From Algibacter sp. (GTDB lineage Bacteria > Bacteroidota > Bacteroidia > Flavobacteriales > Flavobacteriaceae), in NCBI RefSeq assembly GCF_029245835.1, contig NZ_JAQWOO010000048.1, positions 1-37,890 of the forward strand: a stretch of DNA of 37,890 bases, read 5' to 3'. The translations under genes were made by a program, and so were the position numbers. How positions within the stretch are numbered: position 1 is the stretch's first letter; each line of letters starts with the position of its first letter. Below are positions 1 to 7,829 of the stretch, in pieces. The notes under the pieces were generated by a model that did not search any database, was not told where the DNA came from, and saw only the letters and a program-made list of their open reading frames with translations.

Positions 1-123
1 CATAAAATTAAAGGAAAATATCTCCAATTATACTTAAATGAATTCGTCTATAAACTAAATCGTAGATATTTTGGAGACCAACTCTTCGATAGGCTTGTTA
101 TTGCTAATATCACAGGATTATGA
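1..123 (+). CDS. IS1595/ISXO2-like transposase, C-terminal fragment (cut by window edge)
   Basis: Reading from base 1 gives 40 codons ending at TGA 121-123. The peptide contains YLQLYLNEFVYKLNRRYFGD followed by a FDRLVIAN stretch. This matches the C-terminal end of ISXO2-like DDE transposases (IS1595 family), where a conserved E-F-x-x-x-x-N-R-R closes the catalytic domain. The start lies outside the window, so intactness cannot be judged. The family assignment is from remembered family motifs, not from a search. The right inverted repeat of the element should lie in the following few hundred bases but was not identified. Confidence 0.7.
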   Translation, partial: HKIKGKYLQLYLNEFVYKLNRRYFGDQLFDRLVIANITGL

Positions 124-379
124 CTTATAAAGGATATTCAAAAGTAAAATATTTAAAAATTAGATCAATAGCTATAAAGACGAAGTCAGCAACTAACAAA
201 TAAAATACTATTTTATTAGTGGTTGGGTTCTTTGTGAAATTTTTGTCTATCATAAATAAGTACAATCAATGTGAAAAAATAATCTCTTTTTTATTAGAAT
301 ATAATTAAAATGGAGATAATATGCATTATTTAATAGATTAAATTGCTTTTAATTAGAGTTTAATACATAATAATTTGGC
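124..379. other. Gene-poor AT-rich spacer holding the presumed right end of the insertion sequence
   Basis: There is no plausible gene here. The one clear structure is an imperfect hairpin, with arms at 190-206 and 210-225 and a 3-nt loop. It lies about 65 bp downstream of the transposase stop and could be a transcription stop or part of the element end. The second arm is not followed by a T-run, so a simple terminator is unlikely. The true IS boundary is not visible from this side alone. Confidence 0.4.
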
Positions 380-413
380 AAAAAAAAGCCCAATCGTTTC
401 GATTGAGCTTTTT
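380..413 (-). terminator. Rho-independent terminator of the OmpA-family gene
   Basis: On the minus strand a GC-bearing stem (arms around 401-411 and 386-397, TTT/AAA loop) is followed by a run of eight or more T. It lies about 20 bp past the stop codon of the OmpA-family gene. Confidence 0.85.
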
Positions 414-432
414 AATGTATTTTGAAAATTTA

Positions 433-1293
433 TTAGTTGTTCCCAGCTGCTAAGTTTTTCATTTCTTTTTCAATCATATCATAAAACTGATCGATTTTTG
501 GAAGTATTACAACACGTGTACGTCTGTTTTTTGCTCTGTTTGCAGCAGTATCATTATCTGCTAAAGGGACATAAGAACTACGTCCAGCAGCAATTAATTG
601 CGAAGGGTTTACATCAAGACTTTGTAATACTCTAATAATAGACGTAGAACGTTTTACGCTTAAATCCCAGTTGTCAATTAACACCCCTTTATTATATGAT
701 TGACTGTCTGTATGACCTTCTATCATAGCTTCAAAATTTGGCTTGCTATTTATAACTTTAGCTACTTTAGCTAATACATCTTTAGCTCTAGAGCTTACAT
801 TGTAGCTTCCACTTTGGAATAATAATTTATCTGCTATAGAAATAAATACCACACCTTTTTCTACACTAACTTCAATATCAGGGTCATTAATTCCCACTTC
901 GCGTTTTAAACTTGTTACTAAGGCTAAAGTAACACTGTCTTTTCTTGAAATAGCATCTTGTAATCTTGTGATTTTTAAATCTCTTTCTTGAAGTGATTCT
1001 AAAGATTTTTCAAGGTTTGTTGCACCTTTTGATGTTAATTCGGTTAAATCTTGAGAACTTTTTATTAAAGCATCGTTACTTTTTCTCATATCTGTAAGTT
1101 GCTCTCTCATAGCTTCAACACGTGCATTTGAAGCAGCAACATCTGATAAGCAAGTGTTTAATTTTACAGTTGCAGAGTTAAGTAAATCTTGAGTTTCTTT
1201 TTGTTTTGCTTGAAGATCTGTGTATAATTTTTTAGATACACAAGAACTTAGTAAAAGCATTGCAGAGACACTAAGTAATAGGATTTTTTTCAT
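433..1293 (-). CDS. OmpA-family outer-membrane lipoprotein
   Basis: This 286-aa protein begins with a lipoprotein signal peptide ending in the lipobox LLSSC (Cys18), so it should be lipid-anchored. A long, charged helical or coiled-coil segment follows (about residues 25-125). The C-terminal third is an OmpA-like peptidoglycan-binding domain (about 150-270): it contains GHTDSQ, an AAGRSSYVPLADN stretch and the NRAKNRRTRVVI signature with the arginines that contact meso-diaminopimelate. Known role of the fold: tethering the outer membrane to peptidoglycan. It is transcribed alone, with its own terminator downstream, and a TATTTTTG box lies upstream at 1330-1337. Its architecture (lipoprotein, coiled coil, OmpA) is common in Flavobacteriaceae. 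A specific partner cannot be inferred. Confidence 0.9.
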   Translation of the reverse strand: MKKILLLSVSAMLLLSSCVSKKLYTDLQAKQKETQDLLNSATVKLNTCLSDVAASNARVEAMREQLTDMRKSNDALIKSSQDLTELTSKGATNLEKSLESLQERDLKITRLQDAISRKDSVTLALVTSLKREVGINDPDIEVSVEKGVVFISIADKLLFQSGSYNVSSRAKDVLAKVAKVINSKPNFEAMIEGHTDSQSYNKGVLIDNWDLSVKRSTSIIRVLQSLDVNPSQLIAAGRSSYVPLADNDTAANRAKNRRTRVVILPKIDQFYDMIEKEMKNLAAGNN

Positions 1294-1329
1294 AATTATA
1301 ATTAAGGATTAATTTCTAAAATGTAATAA

Positions 1330-1337
1330 CAAAAATA
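1330..1337 (-). promoter_or_regulatory. Candidate -7 element of the OmpA-family gene
   Basis: The minus-strand sequence TATTTTTG fits the Bacteroidota -7 consensus TAnnTTTG and lies about 37 bp upstream of the start codon. No TTG occurs at the usual 17-23 nt upstream (the nearest is about 30 nt away), so the call is tentative. Confidence 0.35.
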
Positions 1338-1386
1338 TATAAAAATCAGTCGTTTTTAACATTTTAACAAAACTTTTACTAACTAG

Positions 1387-2376
1387 TTATAAACTTTTGT
1401 ATTTGGTTTTTCTATTTACGAAATAATCGAGCACTATAGATGTTCTGGTGTAGTACTTTATTTTATTTTTTATAGATTGTCTTTGGGTTAAAATATGCTT
1501 TAAGTGGTAGTAATAACTAAAATGTGCTTTTAAGATAGCCAATGTATGTTTTGGTTTAAATTCAAGTAAAAATTTTAATGATACAATACCATCTAAAATG
1601 AGGCGTACAAAAATTTTTCCGAGAATAAACCCATTAGCGTTTTTAGTTAAAGCTATTAAACTATTCCTGAAATTTAAAAAGGTTTTTTTTGGGTTTGATT
1701 TTTTTAGTGTGGCTCCACCAACGTGGTAAATTTCAGAAGCTCCAACATATTTTATGGAGTAGCCTAAGTTTTTTGCTCGCCAACATAAATCTATTTCTTC
1801 CATGTGGGCAAAAAAGTACTCGTCAAAACCATTTAATCGTTTGAAGATGTCGTTTTTTATAAATAAACATGCGCCCGTTGACCAAAAAATTTCGATAGTA
1901 TCATTATACTGACCTTGATCTTGTTCTAGTGTATTAAAAATTCTGCCTCGGCAGTATGGATATCCGTATTTATCAATAAATCCTCCAGCTGCACCAGCGT
2001 ATTCAAAATAATCTTTTTTGTTATAATCTAATATTTTAGGCTGGATTATTGCCGTGTTTTTATCGTTATTAAAAGTTTTAATAATAGGGTTTAGCCAGTT
2101 TGATGTAACTTCTACATCACTATTTAAAAGGCAGAAAACATCAGCCTTAACACTTTTTAAAGCATCGTTATAGCCTTTTGCGTATCCGCCGTTTTCTTTG
2201 TTTTGAATGATTGTAATGCTAGGGTAATTTGATTTTATGAAAACTATTGAATCATCTGTTGACGCATTATCAGCGACATAAATATCAGCATCTTTTGAGT
2301 GTTGTATAACTGAGGGTAAAAACTGTTCTAAAAGTTTTTTACCGTTCCAATTAAGTATGATTATGGCTAATTTCAT
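1387..2376 (-). CDS. Glycosyltransferase family 2 (rhamnosyltransferase-like)
   Basis: The 329-aa protein has a GT-A fold at residues 1-230. It opens with IIILNWNGKKLL, has a nucleotide-binding VADNAST, the metal-binding region LLNSDVEV (DxD-like), an acceptor-site MEEIDLCWRA motif, and a later HVGGATL-KK loop typical of WbbL-type GT2 enzymes. The C-terminal 100 residues are basic and partly hydrophobic, suggesting membrane association. It probably transfers a sugar from a nucleotide-sugar onto a surface glycan; donor and acceptor cannot be told from sequence. Its ATG overlaps the stop of the upstream HsdR_N gene by 4 nt (ATGA), indicating translational coupling. Confidence 0.88.
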   Translation of the reverse strand: MKLAIIILNWNGKKLLEQFLPSVIQHSKDADIYVADNASTDDSIVFIKSNYPSITIIQNKENGGYAKGYNDALKSVKADVFCLLNSDVEVTSNWLNPIIKTFNNDKNTAIIQPKILDYNKKDYFEYAGAAGGFIDKYGYPYCRGRIFNTLEQDQGQYNDTIEIFWSTGACLFIKNDIFKRLNGFDEYFFAHMEEIDLCWRAKNLGYSIKYVGASEIYHVGGATLKKSNPKKTFLNFRNSLIALTKNANGFILGKIFVRLILDGIVSLKFLLEFKPKHTLAILKAHFSYYYHLKHILTQRQSIKNKIKYYTRTSIVLDYFVNRKTKYKSL

Positions 2377-2819
2377 AAATTATATTCAGGTATATCTTTT
2401 AAAAACTGATAGCGTTCATTTTTAAAATCCATTTGGCAATAATAATGATTTAATCCATTGGTTACCATTAAGTAAGTAGCATTTAATTCCAAATTATAAC
2501 GTGCTATTTGATCAAACGTATTTTGATTAATATTAATTTTTGGTGCTTTACATTCTACAATAAGATGAATACTACCATCCGAATTGAACACCACAATATC
2601 ATAACGTTTTTTTAAGGTGTTTATAGTCAGCTCTTTTTCAATATTAATTAAAGATTTCGGATAACCCTTTTCTTGAATTAAAAATTGAATACAATGTTGA
2701 CGCACCCATTCTTCAGGTTGTAAAACGATAAATTTTTTACGTATCGTATCAAAAATGGAAACTTTATTTTCGCTATTTTTGAATCGGAAGTTATATGTGG
2801 GGAAATTTAAATTTTGCAC
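2373..2819 (-). CDS. HsdR N-terminal-like (PD-(D/E)xK fold) protein
   Basis: This 148-aa protein resembles the stand-alone type I restriction enzyme HsdR N-terminal domain family (HSDR_N_2). Visible nuclease-like features are a conserved E near EKELT, the RYDIVVF strand with its Asp, and VECKAPK giving the ExK element. This is a PD-(D/E)xK arrangement. No helicase or methylase partner is present, so it is not a restriction system. The family is widespread in Flavobacteriaceae next to a GT2 gene and holA, as here. Its biological role is unknown. It is coupled to the glycosyltransferase through a 4-nt overlap and is divergent from holA with only a 61-bp spacer. Confidence 0.8.
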   Translation of the reverse strand: MQNLNFPTYNFRFKNSENKVSIFDTIRKKFIVLQPEEWVRQHCIQFLIQEKGYPKSLINIEKELTINTLKKRYDIVVFNSDGSIHLIVECKAPKININQNTFDQIARYNLELNATYLMVTNGLNHYYCQMDFKNERYQFLKDIPEYNL

Positions 2820-2880
2820 CTCACAAATTTATCATTATAATGTCACTTCAAGTGATTTTCATAGAAATTTTTATTAGGAT

Positions 2881-3885
2881 TTGGACGAAGTCAAACAATT
2901 AGTTAACGATATAAAAAATAAAAACCTTAAGCCTATTTATTTTTTAATGGGAGAGGAGGCTTATTATATTGATAAAATATCTGATTTTATTGAAACTACT
3001 GTGTTGGCAGAAGAGGAACGTGGTTTTAATCAAATGGTTTTATACGGGAGAGATGTCTCTGTAGATGATATTATTGGGAATGCAAAGCGTTATCCTATGA
3101 TGGCGGAATATCAAGTTGTTATTGTAAAGGAAGCACAAGATTTATCTCGTACTATTGAAAAATTGGCTAAATATGCTCAAAATCCACAGCCTACAACAGT
3201 TTTAGTGATTAATTATAAATATAAAAAAATTGATAAACGCAAAGCTTTATATAAAACACTTAAGAAAACAAGTGTCGTTTATGAAAGCAAAAAGCTTTAT
3301 GAAAATCAAGTAGCCGATTGGATTCGACGTGTTTTATCACCCAAAAAATATACTATTTCGCCTAAAGCTGCACAAATGCTTGTTGAATTTTTAGGAACAG
3401 ATTTGAGTAAAATTAATAATGAGTTAGAAAAACTTCAAATTATTTTACCTGAAGGGACTCAAATTTCACCAGATCATATTGAAGAAAATATTGGTATAAG
3501 TAAGGATTATAATAATTTTGAATTACGAAAAGCTGTTGGAGAACGTAATACGCTTAAAGCTTATAAAATAGTTCATTATTTTGCTGATAACCCAAAGGAT
3601 AATCCTATGGTTGTAACGGTATCCCTGCTATTTAGCTTCTTCTCTCAACTGCTTCATTTTCATGGATTAAAAGATAAATCTCCTAGAAGTGTAGCTTCTG
3701 CTCTAAGAGTGAATCCTTATTTTGTTAATGATTATATAACTGCAGCAAGAAACTTCCCAATGCGAAAAGTGAGTACCATTGTTTCTACGTTGAGAGAGTT
3801 TGATGTAAAAAGTAAAGGTGTAGGATCAAATTCTGTCTCTCAAGGGGATTTACTTAAAGAATTGCTAGTAAGAATTTTTAATTAG
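2881..3885 (+). CDS. holA: DNA polymerase III subunit delta
   Basis: This is the clamp-loader delta subunit, 334 aa, the usual length. N-terminal features include IYFLMGEEAYYIDKI (an AAA+-like region without a functional Walker A, normal for delta), YPMMAEYQVVIVKEAQ and LYENQVADWI. The C-terminal collar region contains NNFELRKA and NPYFVNDY, as in Flavobacteriaceae HolA. The start is TTG: an in-frame TAG lies 6 nt upstream and no ATG is nearby, and the peptide then begins MDEVK, as in relatives. An AGGA sequence lies just 5' of the start. It is followed 9 nt later by ung, so replication and base-excision repair genes share a transcript. Confidence 0.93.
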   Translation: MDEVKQLVNDIKNKNLKPIYFLMGEEAYYIDKISDFIETTVLAEEERGFNQMVLYGRDVSVDDIIGNAKRYPMMAEYQVVIVKEAQDLSRTIEKLAKYAQNPQPTTVLVINYKYKKIDKRKALYKTLKKTSVVYESKKLYENQVADWIRRVLSPKKYTISPKAAQMLVEFLGTDLSKINNELEKLQIILPEGTQISPDHIEENIGISKDYNNFELRKAVGERNTLKAYKIVHYFADNPKDNPMVVTVSLLFSFFSQLLHFHGLKDKSPRSVASALRVNPYFVNDYITAARNFPMRKVSTIVSTLREFDVKSKGVGSNSVSQGDLLKELLVRIFN

Positions 3886-3894
3886 TAGAATTTG

Positions 3895-4560
3895 ATGCCT
3901 ATTGATATTCATGAAAGTTGGAAGCCTTATTTAAAAGATGAGTTTAACAAGCTATATTTTTTAGACTTAATGCGATTTGTTGATTCTGAATATAAATCTC
4001 ATAGTTGTTTCCCACCTGAAAATCAGATTTTTAATGCTTTTAATCATTGTCATTTTGAAGATGTAAAGGTTGTTATTATAGGGCAAGATCCGTATCACGG
4101 ACTAAGACAAGCACATGGTTTGTGTTTTTCTGTTAACGATGGTGTAAGGCATCCGCCTTCGTTAATAAACATTCTTAAAGAAGTAGAATTTCAGTTAGGT
4201 GTTTCATATCCAAAAAGTGGAAATTTAATGCATTGGGCTAACCAAGGTATTTTATTATTAAACGCCACCTTGACTGTTAGAGCTCACGAAGCTGGGAGTC
4301 ATCAAAAAAAAGGTTGGGAGGTTTTTACTGATTCGGTAATAAATACTATAAGCAACGAAAAAGAAAATGTTGTGTTCTTGCTTTGGGGGGGGTATGCAAA
4401 GAAAAAGATTAAGTTAATTGATACAAATAAACACCGTGTTTTAAATTCCGGACACCCATCACCTTTAAGTGCTAATAGAGGCTATTGGTTTGGTAATAAT
4501 AATTTCTTAGAAGCAAATAGGTATTTGGAAAGTAAAGGGCTAAAACCAATTAAATGGTAG
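3895..4560 (+). CDS. ung: Uracil-DNA glycosylase
   Basis: This family 1 UDG removes uracil from DNA in base-excision repair. The 221-aa length is normal. The catalytic water-activating motif GQDPYHG is at residues 63-69 (Asp65), and the DNA-binding HPSPLSA loop is near residue 187. LLLNATLTVR and WGGYAKKK are also conserved. A TTG lies immediately before the ATG (3892); I prefer the ATG at 3895. The gene lies 9 nt after holA. Confidence 0.95.
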   Translation: MPIDIHESWKPYLKDEFNKLYFLDLMRFVDSEYKSHSCFPPENQIFNAFNHCHFEDVKVVIIGQDPYHGLRQAHGLCFSVNDGVRHPPSLINILKEVEFQLGVSYPKSGNLMHWANQGILLLNATLTVRAHEAGSHQKKGWEVFTDSVINTISNEKENVVFLLWGGYAKKKIKLIDTNKHRVLNSGHPSPLSANRGYWFGNNNFLEANRYLESKGLKPIKW

Positions 4561-4583
4561 ATGACTTTTACGGTTTTTCTGTT

Positions 4584-4603
4584 TTTAACATGCACATGTT
4601 AAA
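4584..4603. repeat. Perfect 20-bp palindrome between ung and a convergent small gene
   Basis: TTTAACATG-CA-CATGTTAAA is a perfect inverted repeat with a 2-bp centre. It lies 24 bp after the ung stop, between convergent genes. The tiny loop suits a protein-bound operator or cruciform better than an ordinary terminator, but termination for either gene is also possible. Confidence 0.5.
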
Positions 4604-4736
4604 GAAAAAAAAATACAAAAAAATTACAGTAAAGAAACAAACAGAATAATAATGTTACATTAATTAAAAGTCTTAAAGTTAAAATTTCAGACATAAAAAA
4701 ATAATTATAACCATAACCCTCTATAAAAAAACAAAC

Positions 4737-4919
4737 TTAACTTCCGGTAGGAGCAAGTTTTTCTGAAGTTTGAGCCATAGTGATACGTGTTCTTAAAACA
4801 ACAGGCTTTTTATTGATTTTTGTTTTTCTAACCGTTTTATTACAGCTAAATTTTAACAATAATAAATTGAAAGTTACAAGACTAAAAAGGATAAGAGTAA
4901 TTGTTAATAACATAGGCAT
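4737..4919 (-). CDS. Small single-pass membrane protein, unknown function
   Basis: This 60-aa ORF has one N-terminal membrane segment (about residues 3-25), then a basic juxtamembrane stretch (KTVRKTKINKKP), then a short polar tail ending in SEKLAPTGS. The composition (hydrophobic, basic, ordered polar tail) is not that of random AT-rich translation, and I recall similar ~60-aa proteins ending in a LAPTGS-like tail in related Flavobacteriaceae, which supports a real gene. It stands alone, convergent with ung and divergent from menB. Minus-strand bases just upstream include a GTATTTTG box that misses TAnnTTTG by one position. No function can be assigned. Confidence 0.6.
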   Translation of the reverse strand: MPMLLTITLILFSLVTFNLLLLKFSCNKTVRKTKINKKPVVLRTRITMAQTSEKLAPTGS

Positions 4920-5262
4920 TGGAGTTTAAATGTTCGACAAAATACATTTATTTTCGTTTAAATGCAATTTTTTGTCAAAAAAATGTTAATATCTTCTCAT
5001 AACAATCACAAAACTAATAAATTATAAGTTATCCACAATACATACTAATACCTATTTTTGGAAATTTAGTATATACTCAATGTTTGAGATATAAAATTGA
5101 TATTTTACAAAAAAAATGTTTTTTTATTTAGAATCTAACTTTATACTAATAGTCTTAAACTCTTTTTGTTATCAAAGTAATCTCTGATTTAATAAAAGTT
5201 TTTCAAAATCAAATCGTTCGTTTGCTTAAATAAATTTATTTTTGAATAAAATAAAAACGCAC
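4920..5262. other. Divergent intergenic region upstream of menB
   Basis: This 343-bp, very AT-rich stretch contains no gene that I can support. It should carry the promoters for the small membrane protein (minus) and the menB transcript (plus), but no perfect TTG/TAnnTTTG pair was found for menB. A single TTATCCACA at 5029-5037 matches the DnaA-box consensus but is isolated. Confidence 0.5.
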
Positions 5263-6102
5263 ATGAATGAACCTGAATGGGTAACGACTAAAGAATATCA
5301 AGATATCACTTACAAAAAGTCTAATGGTGTTGCAAGAATAGCCTTTAATAGGCCTAATGTAAGAAACGCATTTCGTCCAAAGACTACAAGTGAATTATAC
5401 GATGCTTTATATAATGCCAATGAAGATGTTAATATTGGAGTTGTATTATTATCTGCAGAAGGGCCTTCATCTAAAGACGGGGTTTATTCTTTTTGTAGTG
5501 GAGGAGATCAAAAAGCAAGAGGACATCAGGGTTATGTTGGAGAAGATGGTTATCATCGTTTAAATATTTTAGAAGTTCAGCGTTTAATTCGTTTTATGCC
5601 AAAAGCGGTTATTGCCGTAGTACCAGGTTGGGCCGTTGGAGGAGGACATAGTTTGCACGTCGTTTGCGATTTAACACTTGCCAGTAAAGAACATGCTATT
5701 TTTAAACAAACTGATGCCGATGTTACAAGTTTTGATGGCGGTTATGGTTCTGCTTATTTAGCTAAAATGGTGGGACAAAAAAGAGCTCGTGAAATTTTTT
5801 TCTTAGGAAGAAATTATTCTGCACAAGAAGCTTATGATATGGGAATGGTTAATGCCGTTATTCCTCATGATGATTTAGAACGTACAGCCTATGAATGGGC
5901 TCAAGAAATATTGGCAAAGTCTCCAACCTCTATAAAAATGCTTAAGTTCGCTATGAATTTAACTGATGATGGCATGGTAGGCCAACAAGTTTTTGCTGGT
6001 GAAGCAACTAGATTAGCTTATATGACCGATGAAGCAAAAGAAGGTAGGGATGCTTTTTTAGAGAAGCGTAAGCCTAATTTTGATAAAAAATGGATTCCAT
6101 AA
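5263..6102 (+). CDS. menB: 1,4-dihydroxy-2-naphthoyl-CoA synthase
   Basis: MenB cyclises o-succinylbenzoyl-CoA to 1,4-dihydroxy-2-naphthoyl-CoA in menaquinone synthesis. The crotonase fold is clear: ARIAFNRPNVRNAFRPKT at the N-terminus, the oxyanion-hole region FCSGGDQKARG, VPGWAVGGGHSLHVVCDL, TDADVTSFDGGYGSAYLA, and the C-terminal AYMTDEAKEGRDAFLEKRKP unique to MenB. Length is 279 aa from the ATG at 5263; a TTG 21 nt upstream would add seven unconserved residues. The stop codon overlaps the menA start (TAATG), so the two are translationally coupled. Confidence 0.96.
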   Translation: MNEPEWVTTKEYQDITYKKSNGVARIAFNRPNVRNAFRPKTTSELYDALYNANEDVNIGVVLLSAEGPSSKDGVYSFCSGGDQKARGHQGYVGEDGYHRLNILEVQRLIRFMPKAVIAVVPGWAVGGGHSLHVVCDLTLASKEHAIFKQTDADVTSFDGGYGSAYLAKMVGQKRAREIFFLGRNYSAQEAYDMGMVNAVIPHDDLERTAYEWAQEILAKSPTSIKMLKFAMNLTDDGMVGQQVFAGEATRLAYMTDEAKEGRDAFLEKRKPNFDKKWIP

Positions 6103-7010
6103 TGCAAAATATATCAAATTGGATTTCTGCAATGCGCTTAAGAACCCTACCACTTTCAGTAGCTGGTATTATTTTAGCGGCATGTTTAGCACATTATAAT
6201 GGAGTTTTTAAATGGCATGTATTTGTTCTTGCTATACTTACTACACTTAGCTTTCAAATTCTTTCCAACCTAGCAAATGATTACGGCGACGGAGTAAAGG
6301 GAACTGATAATGAAGATAGAATTGGCCCACAACGCGCCATTCAATCTGGTAAAATTTCACCAAATGAATTAATGAATGCTATTAAAATAAACATAGTATT
6401 ATCAATTATGTTTGCTTTTGCTCTTGTTTTTTCTGCCTTTGGTGTAAAGCATTTTTTTCTAACTTTATTTTTCTTCTCATTAGGTATAGGTTCAATTATT
6501 GCAGCCATTCGATACACTATGGGAGAAGACGCTTATGGGTATAAAGGTTTTGGCGATTTTTTTGTGTTTGTTTTTTTTGGTTTAGTAAGTGTTATTGGTT
6601 GTTATGTTTTATTCGCTAAACAAATTGATCATATTACAATATTGCCAGCAATTACTATAGGGTTGTTAAGTACCGCAGTATTAAACCTTAATAACATGAG
6701 GGATAGGTTATCTGATAAAAAGGCTAACAAAATTACGTTAGCTGTTAAATTAGGTGAAAAAAATATAAAACTGTATCATAATATATTAATCGTATTAGCC
6801 ATTTTACTTTCAGGGCTGTTTGGTCTTTTGTACTACACATCGCCTTATAGTTTAATTTTTATTATCACTTATATTCCTTTACTTCTTCATTTAATTAGAG
6901 TAAATCGTAATTTAGATCCTAAATTATTAGATCCTGAACTAAAAAAATTGGCACTAACAACTGTACTTTTAGCTATATTAATAGGCGTTGGGCATTTATT
7001 GCCTTTTTAG
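6102..7010 (+). CDS. menA: 1,4-dihydroxy-2-naphthoate polyprenyltransferase
   Basis: MenA attaches the polyprenyl chain to DHNA, an integral-membrane UbiA-family reaction. The 302-aa protein has 8-9 hydrophobic segments. The first Asp-rich prenyl-diphosphate motif is NDYGDGVKGTDNEDR (about residues 59-73), and the second conserved loop contains NLNNMRDRLSDKKANK. I chose the ATG at 6102, which overlaps the menB stop; an in-frame ATG 12 nt upstream lies inside menB and adds only MDSI. Confidence 0.94.
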   Translation: MQNISNWISAMRLRTLPLSVAGIILAACLAHYNGVFKWHVFVLAILTTLSFQILSNLANDYGDGVKGTDNEDRIGPQRAIQSGKISPNELMNAIKINIVLSIMFAFALVFSAFGVKHFFLTLFFFSLGIGSIIAAIRYTMGEDAYGYKGFGDFFVFVFFGLVSVIGCYVLFAKQIDHITILPAITIGLLSTAVLNLNNMRDRLSDKKANKITLAVKLGEKNIKLYHNILIVLAILLSGLFGLLYYTSPYSLIFIITYIPLLLHLIRVNRNLDPKLLDPELKKLALTTVLLAILIGVGHLLPF

Positions 7011-7040
7011 TAATTATTTAATCTTAAAAATAATTGTTTT

Positions 7041-7718
7041 ATGAAAATAACATTTTATGGACATGCAAGCTTAGGTATTCAGATAAAAGATATTAATATT
7101 CTTGTCGATCCATTTATTTCTCCAAACGAAAAAGCATCGCACATTGATGTGAATACACTTAAAGCAGATTATATTTTAATTACTCATGCGCATCAGGATC
7201 ATATAGTAGATGTTGAAGCTATTGCAAAACGGACAGGGGCGATAGTCATTTCTAACTTTGAGATAGTAAACCACTATGGTAAATTAGGAGTTGAAGGACA
7301 CCCCATGAATCATGGTGGCAAATGGGATTTTGAGTTCGGCACTGTTAAATACGTAAATGCCATTCATACTTCATCATTTCCAGATGGAAGTTATGGCGGA
7401 CAACCAGGGGGCTTTGTAATAGAAGGAGAGCATAAAAATATTTATATCGCTGGCGATACGGCTTTAACTTTTGATATGAAGTTAATACCACTTCAAACAA
7501 AATTAGATTTAGCGATTCTTCCAATAGGTGATAATTTTACCATGGGAATTGATGATGCTATTTTAGCAAGTGATTTTGTTGAATGTGATAAGGTATTAGG
7601 GTATCATTTTGATACATTCGGTTATATTGAAATAGATCATGAAATTGCAAAGCGAAAATTCTTCGACAGAGATAAGGATTTGATGTTATTATCCATAGGA
7701 GACTCCATAGAATTATAA
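7041..7718 (+). CDS. UPF0173-type metal-dependent hydrolase (MBL fold)
   Basis: This 225-aa metallo-beta-lactamase-fold protein contains the metal-binding THAHQDHIVD motif (about residues 47-56), an MNHGG loop, AGDTAL with its Asp ligand, and a C-terminal GYHFDTFG with the last His. This is the UPF0173 pattern. The natural substrate is unknown. It sits 30 nt after menA in the same orientation, a placement I recall from other Flavobacteriaceae menaquinone clusters, which hints at but does not prove a link to quinone metabolism. A second MBL-fold protein with similar motifs, but exported, lies at 22220-22999. Confidence 0.88.
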   Translation: MKITFYGHASLGIQIKDINILVDPFISPNEKASHIDVNTLKADYILITHAHQDHIVDVEAIAKRTGAIVISNFEIVNHYGKLGVEGHPMNHGGKWDFEFGTVKYVNAIHTSSFPDGSYGGQPGGFVIEGEHKNIYIAGDTALTFDMKLIPLQTKLDLAILPIGDNFTMGIDDAILASDFVECDKVLGYHFDTFGYIEIDHEIAKRKFFDRDKDLMLLSIGDSIEL

Positions 7719-7829
7719 AATCTTAAATAATTTAGTTTGCTTATTTCATCATAATTAAAAATGATGAACGAGTTGTTATATCTATAAATAATAGTGTTAC
7801 TTTTAATATTGAGATTAAAACATTCGAAT

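Noticed and set aside
2373-2819. HsdR N-terminal-like protein considered as part of a restriction or defence system.
   Set aside because: There is no methylase, specificity or helicase gene nearby. It sits in a conserved housekeeping neighbourhood and is only the small nuclease-fold domain.
5029-5037. Perfect DnaA-box match TTATCCACA, considered as part of a replication origin.
   Set aside because: It is a single copy with no cluster, no dnaA/dnaN neighbour and no clear unwinding repeats; chance occurrence is likely.
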